From: Burkholderia stabilis
GTDB lineage: Bacteria > Pseudomonadota > Gammaproteobacteria > Burkholderiales > Burkholderiaceae
DNA: 64,000 nucleotides
Reading direction: 5' to 3'
Assembly (NCBI RefSeq): GCF_001742165.1
Contig: NZ_CP016442.1
Span: 2,356,001-2,420,000, forward strand
Position 1 is the first letter of the stretch. The number at the start of each line of letters is the position of its first letter. The notes beneath the pieces are model-generated. The model was not told where the DNA came from. It did not search any database and worked only from the letters and a program-made list of their open reading frames with translations. This document shows, piece after piece, positions 37,204 to 47,112 of the stretch. The position numbers and the translations under genes were made by a program.

Positions 37204-38544
37204 TCAATGAAGCTCGACGCGGCGGATCTCGCCGACGACGAACACGTAGCAGATCACCGCGACGAGCGCGTGCGCGACGACGTAGACGAGCGCGCCGTTG
37301 AACGAGCCGCTGCGGTCGACGATGTAGCCGATCGCGATCGGGGTCGTGATGCTCGAGAGGTTGCCGCAGGTGTTGAGCAGCGCGCCGCTCAACCCGGCGA
37401 TCTGGCGCGGCGCGGTGTCGGCGTTGACGGCCCAGCCGAGCGCGCCGAGCCCCTTGCCGAAGAACGACAGCGCCATGAACAGCACGACGAGCACGTGCGA
37501 ATCGGTGTAGTTGCAGACGATCATCGACATCGACAGCAGCATGCCGATCACGATCGGCACCTTGCGCGCGACCGACAGCGACCGGCCCTGCTTGAGCAGT
37601 GCATCGGACACGATGCCGCCGAGAATCCCGCCGAGGAACCCGCACACGGCCGGGATCGACGCGACGAGCCCCGCGTTGAGGATCGACATCCCGCGCGCCT
37701 GCACGAGATAGACGGGAAACCACGTGATGAAGAAATAGGTGAGCGCGTTGATGCAGTACTGCGCGACGTACACGCCGACCAGCATCCGGCTCTTCAGCAG
37801 CGCCTTCACGTGACGCATCGACGGGCCGCCGCCGTGCGCGCCCGTCGCCTGGTCGATGTTGACGAGCGCGCCGCCTTCGGCGAGGTAGTCGAGTTCCGCG
37901 CGGTTGATGTTCGGGTGGTCCTTCGGGTCGTACATCGTGCGGTTCCACACCGCGACGAACGCGAAGCCGAGCACGCCCATCACCGCGAACACCGATTGCC
38001 AGCCGAACGCGTGCACGAGCCAGCCCATCAGCGGCGCGAACACGACGGTCGCCGCGTACTGCGCGGCGTTGAAGATCGCCGACGCGGTGCCGCGCTCGGC
38101 GGCCGGGAACCACGCGGACACGATCCGGCTGTTGGCGGGGAACGACGGCGCCTCGGCCGCGCCGACCAGGAAGCGCAGCCCGAACAGCAGCGCGAACGCG
38201 GCCGCGCCGCCGAAGAAGCCGATCGCACCCTGCATCAGCGTGAACAGGGACCAGAAGAAGATGCTGAACGCATAGACGACACGCGACCCGTAGCGGTCGA
38301 GCAGCCAGCCGCCCGGCAGTTGCGCGATCACGTACGACCAGCCGAACGCGGAGAAGATGAAGCCGATCTGCACGTGGCTCAGGTGCAGCGCGCGGGCGAG
38401 GCTCGGGCCCGCGATCGCGATCGCCGCGCGATCCGCATAGTTGATCGTCGTGACCGCGAACAGGACGGCCAGCACGAGCCAGCGCACGCGCGTGCGCCGG
38501 GCCGTTGCCGACGCGGACGCCGGCAGCGCGTGAAGCGGATTCAT
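37204..38544 (-). CDS. gudP: Glucarate/galactarate MFS permease GudP
   Basis: Proton-coupled sugar-acid importer of 446 residues, anion:cation symporter branch of the MFS. The start region [30 protein letters not shown] is the hallmark of this branch, followed by [21 protein letters not shown] and [30 protein letters not shown]. Together with gudD it forms a D-glucarate uptake and dehydration unit; the later enzymes of the pathway are not in the window. Strong ribosome site (GGAGGAG). A 16-bp inverted repeat lies about 170 bases upstream. Confidence 0.92.
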   Translation of the reverse strand: MNPLHALPASASATARRTRVRWLVLAVLFAVTTINYADRAAIAIAGPSLARALHLSHVQIGFIFSAFGWSYVIAQLPGGWLLDRYGSRVVYAFSIFFWSLFTLMQGAIGFFGGAAAFALLFGLRFLVGAAEAPSFPANSRIVSAWFPAAERGTASAIFNAAQYAATVVFAPLMGWLVHAFGWQSVFAVMGVLGFAFVAVWNRTMYDPKDHPNINRAELDYLAEGGALVNIDQATGAHGGGPSMRHVKALLKSRMLVGVYVAQYCINALTYFFITWFPVYLVQARGMSILNAGLVASIPAVCGFLGGILGGIVSDALLKQGRSLSVARKVPIVIGMLLSMSMIVCNYTDSHVLVVLFMALSFFGKGLGALGWAVNADTAPRQIAGLSGALLNTCGNLSSITTPIAIGYIVDRSGSFNGALVYVVAHALVAVICYVFVVGEIRRVELH

Positions 38545-38714
38545 GACTGTCTCCTCCGAATGGCGGAAGGTGCCGTCGTGCGGCAGGCGCGTCGGGTGCG
38601 CGCATTGTGTGTGCCGGTGCCGCCGACCGGAGGCCGGGCGCCGGACGCCGATGCCGTAAAGCAGGGCGTCCGGGCCATTCTGTCATGTCGAAATTTGCGC
38701 TTTCATGCCAATTG

Positions 38715-38753
38715 CTGACTTGATCGATTCAGCATTTGAATCGATCAAGTCAG
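38715..38753. repeat. Perfect 16-bp inverted repeat between LysR and gudP
   Basis: CTGACTTGATCGATTC (38715-38730) is repeated inverted at 38738-38753 with a 7-base spacer. It includes the stop codon of the LysR gene. There is no T-run on either side, so it is not a classical terminator; it may be an operator for gudP or an mRNA 3' hairpin. Confidence 0.85.
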
Positions 38754-39686
38754 TCGCTCGCCCGGGCGCGCGTCGTCCGCCTCGTCCGCCTCGTCGACAC
38801 CGTCGCCATGATGGCGCGCCACGTGCCGCACGAGAAACTCGACGGCCGCGCGCACGCCGGGCAACTGGCCGCGCCGGTGCGGCATCAGCAGCGTCGTCGT
38901 GACGGCGCCGGCCCGCCAGCCGGGCAGCACGCGCACGAGCGCGCCGGACGCCAGCGCGTCGCTTGCGATCCAGTCGGGCAGGCAGGCCAGGCCGAGGCCG
39001 GCCATCGCCGCCTGCAGCAGCAGCGTCGATTCGTCGGCCTGGAGGCGGATGCGCGGCGTCACGTCGACGGTGTCGCCACCGCGTTGCAGACGCCACGGCT
39101 GCTGGCCCGGGTGGAGCCCGTCGTGCCGCGCGAGGTCGGCCGGCTCGTGCGGTGCGCCGGCGCGCGCGAGATAACCGGGCGACGCAACGACGACGATCGG
39201 CGACGTCGCGAGCGGCCGCTGCACGAGCGCGGAATCGGGCAGCGGGGCGAAATGGCTGCGCACCGCGATGTCGAAGCCTTCCTGCGCGATGTCGACGAGG
39301 CGGTCGCTCGCATGAATCTGCAGCAGCAGCTTCGGGTGTGCGATGGCCAGCGCCGGCAGGCAGGGTGCGAGGATGTGCTGCGCAACCGGCACCGAGCTCG
39401 TGATCCGCACGATGCCGGCGGGCTCGGCGGCCTGCCGCAGCACCGCGTCGCGCGCGCTCTCGGCCTCGATCACGGCCGCGCGCGCGTGCTCGAAGAATTC
39501 GGCGCCCACCGGCGTCAGCCGGAAGCTGCGCGACGTGCGATGCACGAGCCGCGCGCCGAGCGTGCGCTCGAGCTCGGCCACGCGCTTGCTGACCGTCGAT
39601 TTAGGCAGGTCGAGCCGGCGCGCGGCCGCCGACATGCTGCCCGCATCGACCGCCTGCACGAACAAGTAGAGATCGTTCAGATTCAC
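38745..39686 (-). CDS. LysR family regulator (CrgA-like)
   Basis: Regulator of 313 residues. The helix-turn-helix (LYLFVQAVDAGSMSAAARRLDLPKSTVSKRVAELERTLGARLVHRTSRSFRLTPVG) is of the CrgA-like type, and the effector domain has ITSSVPVAQHILAPCLPALAIAHPKLLLQIHASDRLVDIAQEGFDIAVR. The C-terminus is rich in Asp and Glu. It is divergent from the GST gene, which is the likely target, and is also followed by the gud genes on the same strand. Which of the two it controls cannot be decided here. Confidence 0.92.
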   Translation of the reverse strand: MNLNDLYLFVQAVDAGSMSAAARRLDLPKSTVSKRVAELERTLGARLVHRTSRSFRLTPVGAEFFEHARAAVIEAESARDAVLRQAAEPAGIVRITSSVPVAQHILAPCLPALAIAHPKLLLQIHASDRLVDIAQEGFDIAVRSHFAPLPDSALVQRPLATSPIVVVASPGYLARAGAPHEPADLARHDGLHPGQQPWRLQRGGDTVDVTPRIRLQADESTLLLQAAMAGLGLACLPDWIASDALASGALVRVLPGWRAGAVTTTLLMPHRRGQLPGVRAAVEFLVRHVARHHGDGVDEADEADDARPGERLT

Positions 39687-39792
39687 TGTCAGCGTCCACC
39701 AGAAGAAACGACGGGTTTCGATTTTAGCGGCTACTGCATCATCGTTCGCCGTGGGAGCATGATCGCTCGTTCAACTTCCGCGGAATCCTCCG

Positions 39793-40524
39793 ATGTCCCC
39801 GATCCTTCTCTACGGTATTCCCGCCGGCTGCTCGTTCGGCTCGATCGTCGCGCTCGAATGGGCCGGCCGCCCGTACCGGCTGTCGCGCATCGCGATGCCG
39901 AGCGTCGCGACGAGCGACGCGTACCTCGCGCTGAACCCGGTCGCCGAAACGCCGGCATTCATCACCGCGAACGGCGACGTGCTGACCGAAAGCCTCGCGA
40001 TCCTCGGCCACATCGGCGCGCAGACGCTCGACAGCGGCCTCGCGTTTCGCCAGGGCAGCGCGGATTTCGACCGGCTGAACCGGATGCTGGCGTGGTTGAA
40101 CACGACGTTCTTCAACGCGTTCGGTGCGCTCTGGTACGTGTACGAACACGACACCGAGAGCGCCGAGAAAGCGGCGTTGCAGGCGTACGGCCGCGGCAAG
40201 GTGCTGAAGGCGCACCGGCAGCTCGAGGCGCTGCTCGAGCGCGGCGAAGGCCCGTGGCTGCTGGGCGCGCGGCGCACGCTGGCCGACGCTTATTTCGCCG
40301 GGATTGCCCGCTGGGCCGACTATCACGCGGTGTTCGAGCGCGACGCGTTCCCGCGCATCGCCGCGCTGCGCGCACGGCTCGCCGACGATGCGGGCGTGCA
40401 GTTCGCGCACGCGATCGAGGAAAACCTGCCGCTGCCGGCATCGCTGGCGTTCGAAGGGCATGTGTCGCTCGACGACGTGCTGGCAAGTGCGCGCGACCTC
40501 GCGGTTCCGGCCCGGGCGCTTTGA
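39793..40524 (+). CDS. Glutathione S-transferase family protein
   Basis: A 243-residue protein with a thioredoxin-like N-terminal domain (LLYGIPAGCSFGSIVALEWAGRPYRLSRIAMPS, cis-Pro in ETPAFITANGDVLTESLAILGHI) and an all-helical C-terminal domain (about 90-220, including GPWLLGARRTLADAYFAGIARW). Cys13 in the N-terminal motif suggests a Cys-type rather than a Tyr/Ser-type enzyme. Divergent LysR gene next door; 106 bases lie between the starts. Substrate unknown. Confidence 0.85.
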   Translation: MSPILLYGIPAGCSFGSIVALEWAGRPYRLSRIAMPSVATSDAYLALNPVAETPAFITANGDVLTESLAILGHIGAQTLDSGLAFRQGSADFDRLNRMLAWLNTTFFNAFGALWYVYEHDTESAEKAALQAYGRGKVLKAHRQLEALLERGEGPWLLGARRTLADAYFAGIARWADYHAVFERDAFPRIAALRARLADDAGVQFAHAIEENLPLPASLAFEGHVSLDDVLASARDLAVPARAL

Positions 40525-40576
40525 CCGGCGTCATGGTCGCCCGACAGGACGGAATCCGTGGCGCGAATGACATTTT

Positions 40577-40618
40577 TACCCGGATAATATTGACATCCAA
40601 TTAATACCCGGATAAAAA
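40577..40618 (+). promoter_or_regulatory. Promoter with paired TACCCGGATAA boxes before DUF2239
   Basis: TACCCGGATAA occurs as a direct repeat at 40577-40587 and 40605-40615, 28 bases apart. A perfect -35 TTGACA (40590-40595) lies between them and a TAAAAA -10 (40613-40618) 17 bases later overlaps the second copy. This is the layout of a repressor binding twice on one promoter. Confidence 0.65.
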
Positions 40619-40654
40619 TAGCGTCATTCCGATTCCAGCCCGAGGGCGACCACG

Positions 40655-41146
40655 ATGACAAGTTCCACGCTTCTTCCTTCCTACACGGCCTTCGACGGCC
40701 ACCGGCGGCTTGCGTCGGGCCCGCTCGCGACGGTCGCGCTCGCGGTCCGGCAGGCGGCCGGCGACGCGATGGCCGGCACGATCCTGATCTTCGACGATGC
40801 GACGGGCCGCGCGATCGACCTCGACCTGCGCGGCACGGCGGACGACATCCGCGCGCGTTTCGCGCCGCCGTCGGGCGGCGCGTCCGTCGCGCTGCGCAAG
40901 CTCGTCGAGGATGCGCGGCGCACGCATGCGGCGGCCGACCGGCACCGCGATGCGCAAACCCGCGCGTACCACTTCATGTCGGCGATGGCGGGCGACCTGC
41001 CCGGTTTCGAGGAGGCCGCGCGCGCGTTGTATGCGAACGATCCGGCGCGGCTGGCCGAGCTGGTCAGTGGCTGGCCCGACGACGTGCGCGACCACGCGCT
41101 CGCACTGGCGCGCGGCGACCTGCCGCCGTCCGCCGAAGACTGCTGA
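40655..41146 (+). CDS. DUF2239 family protein
   Basis: A 163-residue cytoplasmic protein, family DUF2239, function unknown. Family features are the opening YTAFDGHRRLASGPLATVALAVRQA, LIFDDATGRAIDLDLRGT, a Pro/Gly linker followed by a helical half starting SVALRKLVEDARR and the segment ARALYANDPARLAELVSGWPDDVRDHA. It is controlled by the tandem-box promoter just upstream and lies 16 bases before the carotenoid oxygenase remnant, so the two are probably cotranscribed. Confidence 0.85.
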   Translation: MTSSTLLPSYTAFDGHRRLASGPLATVALAVRQAAGDAMAGTILIFDDATGRAIDLDLRGTADDIRARFAPPSGGASVALRKLVEDARRTHAAADRHRDAQTRAYHFMSAMAGDLPGFEEAARALYANDPARLAELVSGWPDDVRDHALALARGDLPPSAEDC

Positions 41147-41162
41147 CGGAGCGGCAGACACC

Positions 41163-42492
41163 ATGACCGTATTCGATCTGAATAGCGGCGCGATCGCGCC
41201 GGTCGCCGACGAGGTCGATCTCGTCGACCTGCGCGTGACCGGCAGCATTCCGCGCGAACTCGACGGCGCGCTGCTGCGCAACGGCCCGAATCCGCCGGGC
41301 GGCCGTTTCGAAGGACACGACATGCTGTCGTGGTGGCCGGAGGCCGCGATGCTGCACGCGATCGCCTTCGAAGGCGGCCGCGCGACCGGCTACCGGAATC
41401 GCTGGGCGCGCACGCAGCGCTGGGCCGCCGTCCATGCGCCCGAGCAGGCGCCGCACCTGCCCGACACCAATCCGAACGTGAACGTGCTGCAGCATGCGGG
41501 CGAACTGCTCGCGATGGCGGAGGGTGGCGCGCCGTTGGCGATCACGGCCGGGCTCGATTCGCTCGGCGTGTCGCGCCGGCATGCGGGCTTCGATGGCGGC
41601 ATGACCGCGCATCCGAAGGTCGATCCGGTCACGGGCGAGCTGATGACGTTTCGCGCGGACTGGCGCGCGCCGTGGCTACGCTACGGTGTCGTCGACGCAC
41701 ACGGCGTGCAGCGCGTGGACATCGCCGTCGACCTGCCCGCACCGTCGATGATGCACGACCTCGCGATCACCGAAACCCGCAGCCTGCTGCTCGACCTGAA
41801 CGTCGGCTACGACTTCTCGATGCTGAAGCACGGACACCGGATGCCGCTGCGCTGGCACGACGACCGGCCCGCGCGGATCGGCGTGATCCCGCGCCACGGC
41901 GGCGACGTGCGCTGGTTCGGCATCGAGCCGTGCTTCGTCCAGCACGTCGTGAACGCGTACGACTGCGACGCGTCGTGCATCGTGCTCGACGTGGTGCGTT
42001 ATCCGTGGTTTCTGCGGCTCGACGCGCACGGGCCGGTTCGACGACAACCCGGTCGGCGAGCTGTGGCGCTACGTGATCGATACGGCGAACGGGCTGATCG
42101 ACGAAGGGCCGCTCGCCGACGGCGGCATCGAGCTGCCGCGCATCAACGAAAGCCGGACGGGGCGCCGCTACCGATATCTGTATGCGGTCGAACAGCCGAA
42201 CAACGCGGAAATGCGCGGCGTGATGCGCTTCGACCACGCGCGCGGCACGACGACGCGCTACGCGGTGCCGGCCGGCGACCAGAACAGCGAGCCCGTGTTC
42301 GTACCGCGCCCGGGTGGCACGGACGAGGACGACGGCTGGCTGCTGGTGATGGTCTACCGCGCGGCGACGGAGTCGAGCGACGTCGTGATCCTCGATGCGC
42401 GTGCGATCGATGCGGGGCCGGTCGCGACCGTGCACCTGCCGCGCCGCGTGCCGGCCGGGTTCCACGGCGCGTGGGTGCCGCGCGAGCGCTGA
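41163..42492 (+). pseudogene. Carotenoid oxygenase (RPE65 family), frameshifted
   Basis: Iron-dependent carotenoid/stilbene-cleaving dioxygenase relative, broken near 42025-42035. Before the break the frame encodes LVDLRVTGSIPRELDGALLRNGPNPPGG, then three metal His (GMTAHPK, SMMHDLAI, FVQHVVNAYD). After a net shift of +1 (best explained by loss of two bases in GCGCACGGGCC) the homology continues as FDDNPVGELWRYVIDTANGLIDEGPL and ends with the fourth metal His in PAGFHGAWVPRER. Repaired length would be about 443 residues. As written, the product would lack the last ligand and be inactive. It could also be a sequencing error. Confidence 0.85.
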
Positions 42493-42505
42493 ACGGCCGG
42501 GCGCG

Positions 42506-43672
42506 CTATTGCGCGCGCAGCGCGTCGACGATCTTCAGCCGCGCGGCGCGCATCGCTGGCAGGAACCCGCCGACGAGCCCCATCACGAGCGAGAACAGCA
42601 GCGTCTTCACGACGATCGCGGGCGTCAGCACGAAGCGGAACGACAGGTCGGAGAAGGTCTGGAAGTTGGTCGTCGAAAACGACGCGAACTGCATCAGCGA
42701 CGCGCATGCGAGCCCCGCGACGCCGCCGACGAAGCCGAGCAGCAGCGCTTCGAGCAGGAACGCGGCGAGCACGTTCAGGCGCTTGAAGCCGAGCGCGCGC
42801 AGCGTGCCGATCTCGGCGACGCGGTTCGCGACCGACGCATACATCGTGATCATCGCGCCGATCATCGCGGCGATCGAGAAGATCGTCGACAGCGTGATGC
42901 CGAGGATGTTGATGAACGTCGACAGCGCCTTCGACTGGTCGCCATAGAAAGTCTGCTCGCGTTTCGCCTCGTCGGTCAGCCGCGGGTCGACGTCGATGTC
43001 GGCCTTGAAGCGCGCGAAGCCGTCGGCGTTCGGGATGCGCAGCACCATCGACGAATAGCTGGTGCGGCGAAACGACTGCATCAGCTGATCGACGTCGCCC
43101 CAGATCTCCGAATCGAAGCCGCTGCCGCCCGCGTCGAAAATGCCGACGACGGTCCAGTCGCGCTGTGCGAAATGCAGGCTGTCGCCGAGCTGCGTGCCGC
43201 TGAAGCCTTTCGCGATCGCGCTGCCGACGATGATTTCCGACGAGCCGGGCGTGAACGTGCGGCCGGCCGTGAGCTTCACGCGCGGGCGCAGCGCGAGGCC
43301 GGCCGGCGACACGCCGCGGATCACGACGTTCGACGGCTTGCCGGTCGACGTCTTCACGAGCGAGATCAGCACGACGGCTTCCTTCGACACGAGCGGGCGG
43401 CCGTCGGGGCCGAGCGCGACGGCCGGGTGCATTTCGAGCGCGTTGGCCTGCTGGTGGTCGATCGCGCTCTGGATCTCGGTTTCCGCGCCCTTGCGGATCA
43501 CCACGGCGTTGTCGGGTTCGCCGGTCGACACGAGCGTCTGCGTGAGCCCCGCGTCGAGCATCTGCACCGTGGCGAACACGAAGATCACGAGCGCCATCCC
43601 GCCGGCGGTGAGCGCGGTGGTGAGCCGCCGGGTCCACAGGTTGCGCGCGATGTAGGTGAGCGGAATCGCCAT
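42506..43672 (-). CDS. ABC transporter permease (MacB/FtsX type), second
   Basis: Permease of 388 residues with four membrane helices in the FtsX/MacB pattern: one near the N-terminus (ALTAGGMALVIFVFATVQM), a periplasmic domain to about 255, then three helices including INILGITLSTIFSIAAMIGAMITMYASVANRVAEIGTLRALGFKRLNVL, the conserved coupling loop. It is the last gene of a four-gene efflux operon. Only 13 bases separate its stop from that of the convergent oxygenase pseudogene. Confidence 0.9.
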   Translation of the reverse strand: MAIPLTYIARNLWTRRLTTALTAGGMALVIFVFATVQMLDAGLTQTLVSTGEPDNAVVIRKGAETEIQSAIDHQQANALEMHPAVALGPDGRPLVSKEAVVLISLVKTSTGKPSNVVIRGVSPAGLALRPRVKLTAGRTFTPGSSEIIVGSAIAKGFSGTQLGDSLHFAQRDWTVVGIFDAGGSGFDSEIWGDVDQLMQSFRRTSYSSMVLRIPNADGFARFKADIDVDPRLTDEAKREQTFYGDQSKALSTFINILGITLSTIFSIAAMIGAMITMYASVANRVAEIGTLRALGFKRLNVLAAFLLEALLLGFVGGVAGLACASLMQFASFSTTNFQTFSDLSFRFVLTPAIVVKTLLFSLVMGLVGGFLPAMRAARLKIVDALRAQ

Positions 43673-43676
43673 GCGC

Positions 43677-44831
43677 TTACCCGATCGCCCGCAAGCCTTC
43701 GACGACGCGCACGTGCGCCGCTTGCCACGCCGGCACCAGCGCGGCCGCGATGCCGACCGCGATCGAGCATGCGGCCTGCAGCACGACCGTCTCGGTCGAC
43801 ACGCTGAACACCGGGAAGATGCCGCCCGCCGCCTGCTTGAACAGGCTCGCGGCAGGCGGCGTCGCGAGTATCCCGAGGCCGCCGCCGGCCACCGCGATCA
43901 CGACCGATTCGCCGAACACGATCAGCGCGAGGAAGCCGGGGCCGAAGCCGAGCGCCTTCAGCGTCGCGTATTCGGCCGTGCGTTCGCGTGCGCTCATCGC
44001 CATCGCGTTGGCCATCACGGCCATGATGATCAGGATCACCACGTACGACACGACGCGGATCGCCGCGATGATCTGGTTCGACATCGCGACGAAGCCGAGC
44101 TGGAACGCCTGTTCGGTTTCGGTGAGCGTCTCGGCGAGCGAGTTCTTGAACACGGCGTCGACGTTGCGCGCGATCGCCGCGCCGTCGTCGGGGTTCGCGA
44201 CGCCGAGTACGAACACGCCGACCTGGTCGGCCTGTTTCGGCGTGCGCTGGCGCACCGTCTCGTTCAGGTAGTCCCAGTGGAACACCATCTGGCGCGTGAT
44301 CGTCGAATCGTCGCGGCCGTCGAGAATCCCGCGCACGACGAAATCCCAGGTGCCCGGGTAGATCGTGCCCTTCAGCGGAATCACGTCGCCGACCTTGAAG
44401 CCGAACTGCGTCGCGAGCTGGCGCCCGACCAGGCAGCCGCGGCGGTCGCGGTTGTAGTCGGCGCGCTGCTGCGCGGGCACGATGAATTCCGGGTACAGGT
44501 CGAGATAGTTGTCCGACACCGCGAAGCTCGCGAAGAAGTTCTTCGGGTCGCGGTAGATACCGCCGAACCAGTTCGAGCGGACCACGGCCGTCACGCCGTC
44601 GACGCCGCGTATCCGGTTCTCGTAGCTCACGGGCAGCGGAAACACCAGCGAGATCGCGTTGCGCGTGACGAGCCGGCCGCTGGACGCGGCGGCCGCGCCG
44701 GCGTACCACGCGTCGACGACCGTGTGCAGCAGCCCGAACGCGAGCACCGCGATGGTCAGCCCGAGCACGGTCAGCAGCGTGCGCAGCCGGTGCCGCAGCG
44801 CGTTGCGCGCGATCAGCTTCAGCACGTACAT
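43677..44831 (-). CDS. ABC transporter permease (MacB/FtsX type), first
   Basis: Permease of 384 residues built like its neighbour: N-terminal helix ([22 protein letters not shown]), periplasmic domain, then three helices with [41 protein letters not shown] as the coupling-loop segment. The two permeases are probably a heterodimer. The start of the next gene follows its stop by four bases. The periplasmic domain differs from true MacB, which carries its ATPase on the same chain. Confidence 0.9.
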   Translation of the reverse strand: MYVLKLIARNALRHRLRTLLTVLGLTIAVLAFGLLHTVVDAWYAGAAAASSGRLVTRNAISLVFPLPVSYENRIRGVDGVTAVVRSNWFGGIYRDPKNFFASFAVSDNYLDLYPEFIVPAQQRADYNRDRRGCLVGRQLATQFGFKVGDVIPLKGTIYPGTWDFVVRGILDGRDDSTITRQMVFHWDYLNETVRQRTPKQADQVGVFVLGVANPDDGAAIARNVDAVFKNSLAETLTETEQAFQLGFVAMSNQIIAAIRVVSYVVILIIMAVMANAMAMSARERTAEYATLKALGFGPGFLALIVFGESVVIAVAGGGLGILATPPAASLFKQAAGGIFPVFSVSTETVVLQAACSIAVGIAAALVPAWQAAHVRVVEGLRAIG

Positions 44832-44852
44832 CGCGCGCGCTCCCGCAGCCGG

Positions 44853-45551
44853 TCAGCCGGCGTGCCCATCGATCAGCTCCCCTTTTTCCAGATGCACGAG
44901 CGACTGCGCGGCGCCGGCCGCGTGCGCGTCGTGGGTCACCATGATGATGGTCTTGCCGAGCTCGGCGTTCATCCGCTGCAGCATCGCGAGCACGTCGGTG
45001 GCCGACGCGCGGTCGAGGTCGCCGGTCGGCTCGTCGGCGACGATCAGCACGGGATCGGTGATCAGCGCGCGCGCGATCGCGACGCGCTGCTGCTGGCCGC
45101 CCGACAGCTCGGACGGGTAATGGCTCGTGCGGTCGCCGAGGTTCACCATGTCGAGCACGAGCTCGACGCGCTCGCGCCGCTCGCGGCGCGACAGGTGCGT
45201 GAGCATCAGCGGCAGCTCGACGTTCTCGAACGCGGTGAGCACCGGCATCAGGTTGTAGAACTGGAAGATGAAGCCGACGTTGGCCGCGCGCCAATCGGCC
45301 AGTTGCGCCTCGGCGAGCTGCGAGATGTCGAGGCCGCCCACGCGCAGCTCGCCGCTGTCGGGCCGGTCGATGCCGGCGACGAGGTTCAGCAGCGTGCTCT
45401 TGCCGGAGCCGGACGGCCCCATCAGCGCGACGAAGTCGCCTTCGCCGATGTCGAGCGTGATGTCGGTCAGCACGGGCACGATCTGGTTGCCGCGCCGGTA
45501 CGACTTCGCGACGTGGCTGATCTCGACGAGGGGCGGCGGTGCGTCGTTCAC
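44853..45551 (-). CDS. ABC transporter ATP-binding protein (LolD/MacB-type)
   Basis: ATPase of 232 residues. Walker [11 protein letters not shown]-loop [20 protein letters not shown], signature [15 protein letters not shown], Walker [14 protein letters not shown] and the H-switch THDAH are all present. The insert and length match the LolD/MacB/FtsE group, whose transporters move substrates from the inner membrane or periplasm by mechanotransmission. Follows the adaptor gene by seven bases. Confidence 0.93.
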   Translation of the reverse strand: MNDAPPPLVEISHVAKSYRRGNQIVPVLTDITLDIGEGDFVALMGPSGSGKSTLLNLVAGIDRPDSGELRVGGLDISQLAEAQLADWRAANVGFIFQFYNLMPVLTAFENVELPLMLTHLSRRERRERVELVLDMVNLGDRTSHYPSELSGGQQQRVAIARALITDPVLIVADEPTGDLDRASATDVLAMLQRMNAELGKTIIMVTHDAHAAGAAQSLVHLEKGELIDGHAG

Positions 45552-45558
45552 GCTCGCG

Positions 45559-46764
45559 CTACTTCTTCGCGACGGTCACTTTCGCGCCGTCCTTCAGCTT
45601 CGCGCCCGGCGCGAGCACGACCGTGTCGCCGGGTTTCACGCCGCGGACCGCGACGAGCTCGCCGATCCGCATGCCCGTCGTCACGGCCGCCGCGCGCACG
45701 GCGTCGTCCTTCACGACGAACACGACCGGCCGGCCGTCGCGCTCGACGACCGCGCTCGCCTGCACGGCCGTCACGGGCTGCCGGTCCTGCGCCGACACGG
45801 GTTTCGACAGGAACGCGATCTTCGCGCTCATGTCGGGCAACACGCGGTCGTCGCGGTCGACGAAGCGCACCTTCACGAGCACGGTGGCCTTCGAGCGGTC
45901 GACGGTCGGCACGATGCGCGACACGCGGCCGGCGAAACGCATGTCGGGCAGCGCGTCGAGCTGGATCTCGCACGGCTGCTCGGCGCGGATCTTCGCGATG
46001 TTCGATTCGGCGACGTCGGCCTCGACTTCGAGCGTGTCCATGTCGGCGATCGTCACGACCGCGCCCTTGCTGTCCGACGCGGACGAGAACGGCGTGATGT
46101 TGTCGCCGACGTTCGCGTGCTTCGCGAGCACGATGCCGTCGAACGGCGCGCGGATCACCGTCTGGTCGACCGCGACCTGTGCGGCCTGCGCGTTGGCGTC
46201 GGCGGACGCGATCGCGGCCTGGCCGCTGCTGAGCGACGCGCGCGCCTTGTTCACGCGGGCCGTGTCGATGTCGAGCTGTGCGGCCGGCACGGCGCCTTTC
46301 GGCGCGAGCGCCGCGGTGCGGCGCAACGCGATTTCGGCGTCCTTCAGCTCGGCCTGCTGCACGCCGAGGTTCGCGCGGGCGACCTTCGCCTGGGCCTGCG
46401 CCTGGGCGCGCGAGGCCTCGACGTCGTTGCTTTCGAGGCGCGCGATGATCTGGTCCTTCTTCACGCGCGTGCCTTCGAGCACGCCGAGCCATTCGACGCG
46501 CCCCTGGCCTTTCGACGCGACCGCGGCCTTGCGTTGCGGCACCACGTAGCCGGTCGCATTGAGCTGCGTGTCGTTCTGGTACGGGTAGGCGGACGTGACG
46601 GAGGTCGTTTCGACCGTCGGCCGGCCGGTGAGCGCGAAGCCGGCGGCGAGCGCGACGATGGCGATGACGGCGGCGACCGCATAGCGGACCCACCGGCGCC
46701 GACGCGGCGCCGGCGCAATCGGACGCCGGTCGATTTTCAGTTTGTCCAGATTGTGATCGGGCAA
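45559..46764 (-). CDS. Periplasmic adaptor (membrane fusion) subunit of ABC efflux
   Basis: HlyD/MacA-type adaptor of 401 residues: a short cytoplasmic tail, one membrane helix (about 28-48), lipoyl-like halves on either side of a coiled-coil hairpin rich in Ala/Gln (ESNDVEASRAQAQAQAKVARANLGVQQAEL to AQAAQVAVDQTVIRAPFDGIVL), then beta-barrel and membrane-proximal domains ending GAKLKDGAKVTVAKK. A TTG start (LPDHNLDKL) is chosen; the more upstream ATG would add a Pro/Arg-rich stretch with no similarity. First gene of the operon; no outer-membrane channel gene is present, so a shared TolC-like partner is likely. Substrate unknown. Confidence 0.88.
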   Translation of the reverse strand: MPDHNLDKLKIDRRPIAPAPRRRRWVRYAVAAVIAIVALAAGFALTGRPTVETTSVTSAYPYQNDTQLNATGYVVPQRKAAVASKGQGRVEWLGVLEGTRVKKDQIIARLESNDVEASRAQAQAQAKVARANLGVQQAELKDAEIALRRTAALAPKGAVPAAQLDIDTARVNKARASLSSGQAAIASADANAQAAQVAVDQTVIRAPFDGIVLAKHANVGDNITPFSSASDSKGAVVTIADMDTLEVEADVAESNIAKIRAEQPCEIQLDALPDMRFAGRVSRIVPTVDRSKATVLVKVRFVDRDDRVLPDMSAKIAFLSKPVSAQDRQPVTAVQASAVVERDGRPVVFVVKDDAVRAAAVTTGMRIGELVAVRGVKPGDTVVLAPGAKLKDGAKVTVAKK

Positions 46765-47112
46765 TTTGAGCGCCTCGAGACGGCGGCAGCCTGGCGGCCG
46801 CCGCGATCCGCTTCCCCGGGAAGGGGACGGATGGACGCCAGTATAAGCGTCGCCCCGATGGCGCGCGAGCGGGTTTGTGGGGCCGGAGCGGCGGCGGGGC
46901 AGACCGCGAAAAAACGTCTGCCTCCGGGGAAACCCGAGGGATGCAAGCAACGTGTCAACTCGCCGCGAAGGCGGTGCGTTATGGAACCAGTGCGTCAGGT
47001 TTTATCGTGGCGGAGCGGCGAAAGCCGGCCCCCGGCCTGGCGCTCCGATGCGAATGCCTCGCATCTTTTACGTACCGGTACGTTTGATTTTTTCTCCGCT
47101 AAAGGAAGAACA
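46765..47112. other. Divergent promoter region with 14-bp palindrome
   Basis: No gene seen. ACGTACCGGTACGT (47070-47083), a perfect palindrome with partly symmetric flanks (TTT on the left, TTTG on the right), lies 29 bases before the small basic protein gene. It resembles a TetR-type operator. The promoters of the efflux operon and of the small protein both have to fall in this stretch. Confidence 0.5.

Noticed and set aside
35744..38686. A 980-codon open frame reading through gudD and the opposite frame of gudP
   Set aside because: High G/C keeps frames open; the upstream 515 codons are Arg/Ala-rich with no homology sense, and gudD has its own ATG and ribosome site at 37141.
40797..42947. 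A single 716-codon frame across DUF2239 and the oxygenase
   Set aside because: It is an out-of-frame reading of DUF2239 followed by the true oxygenase start and then by post-frameshift noise; no fusion protein is indicated.
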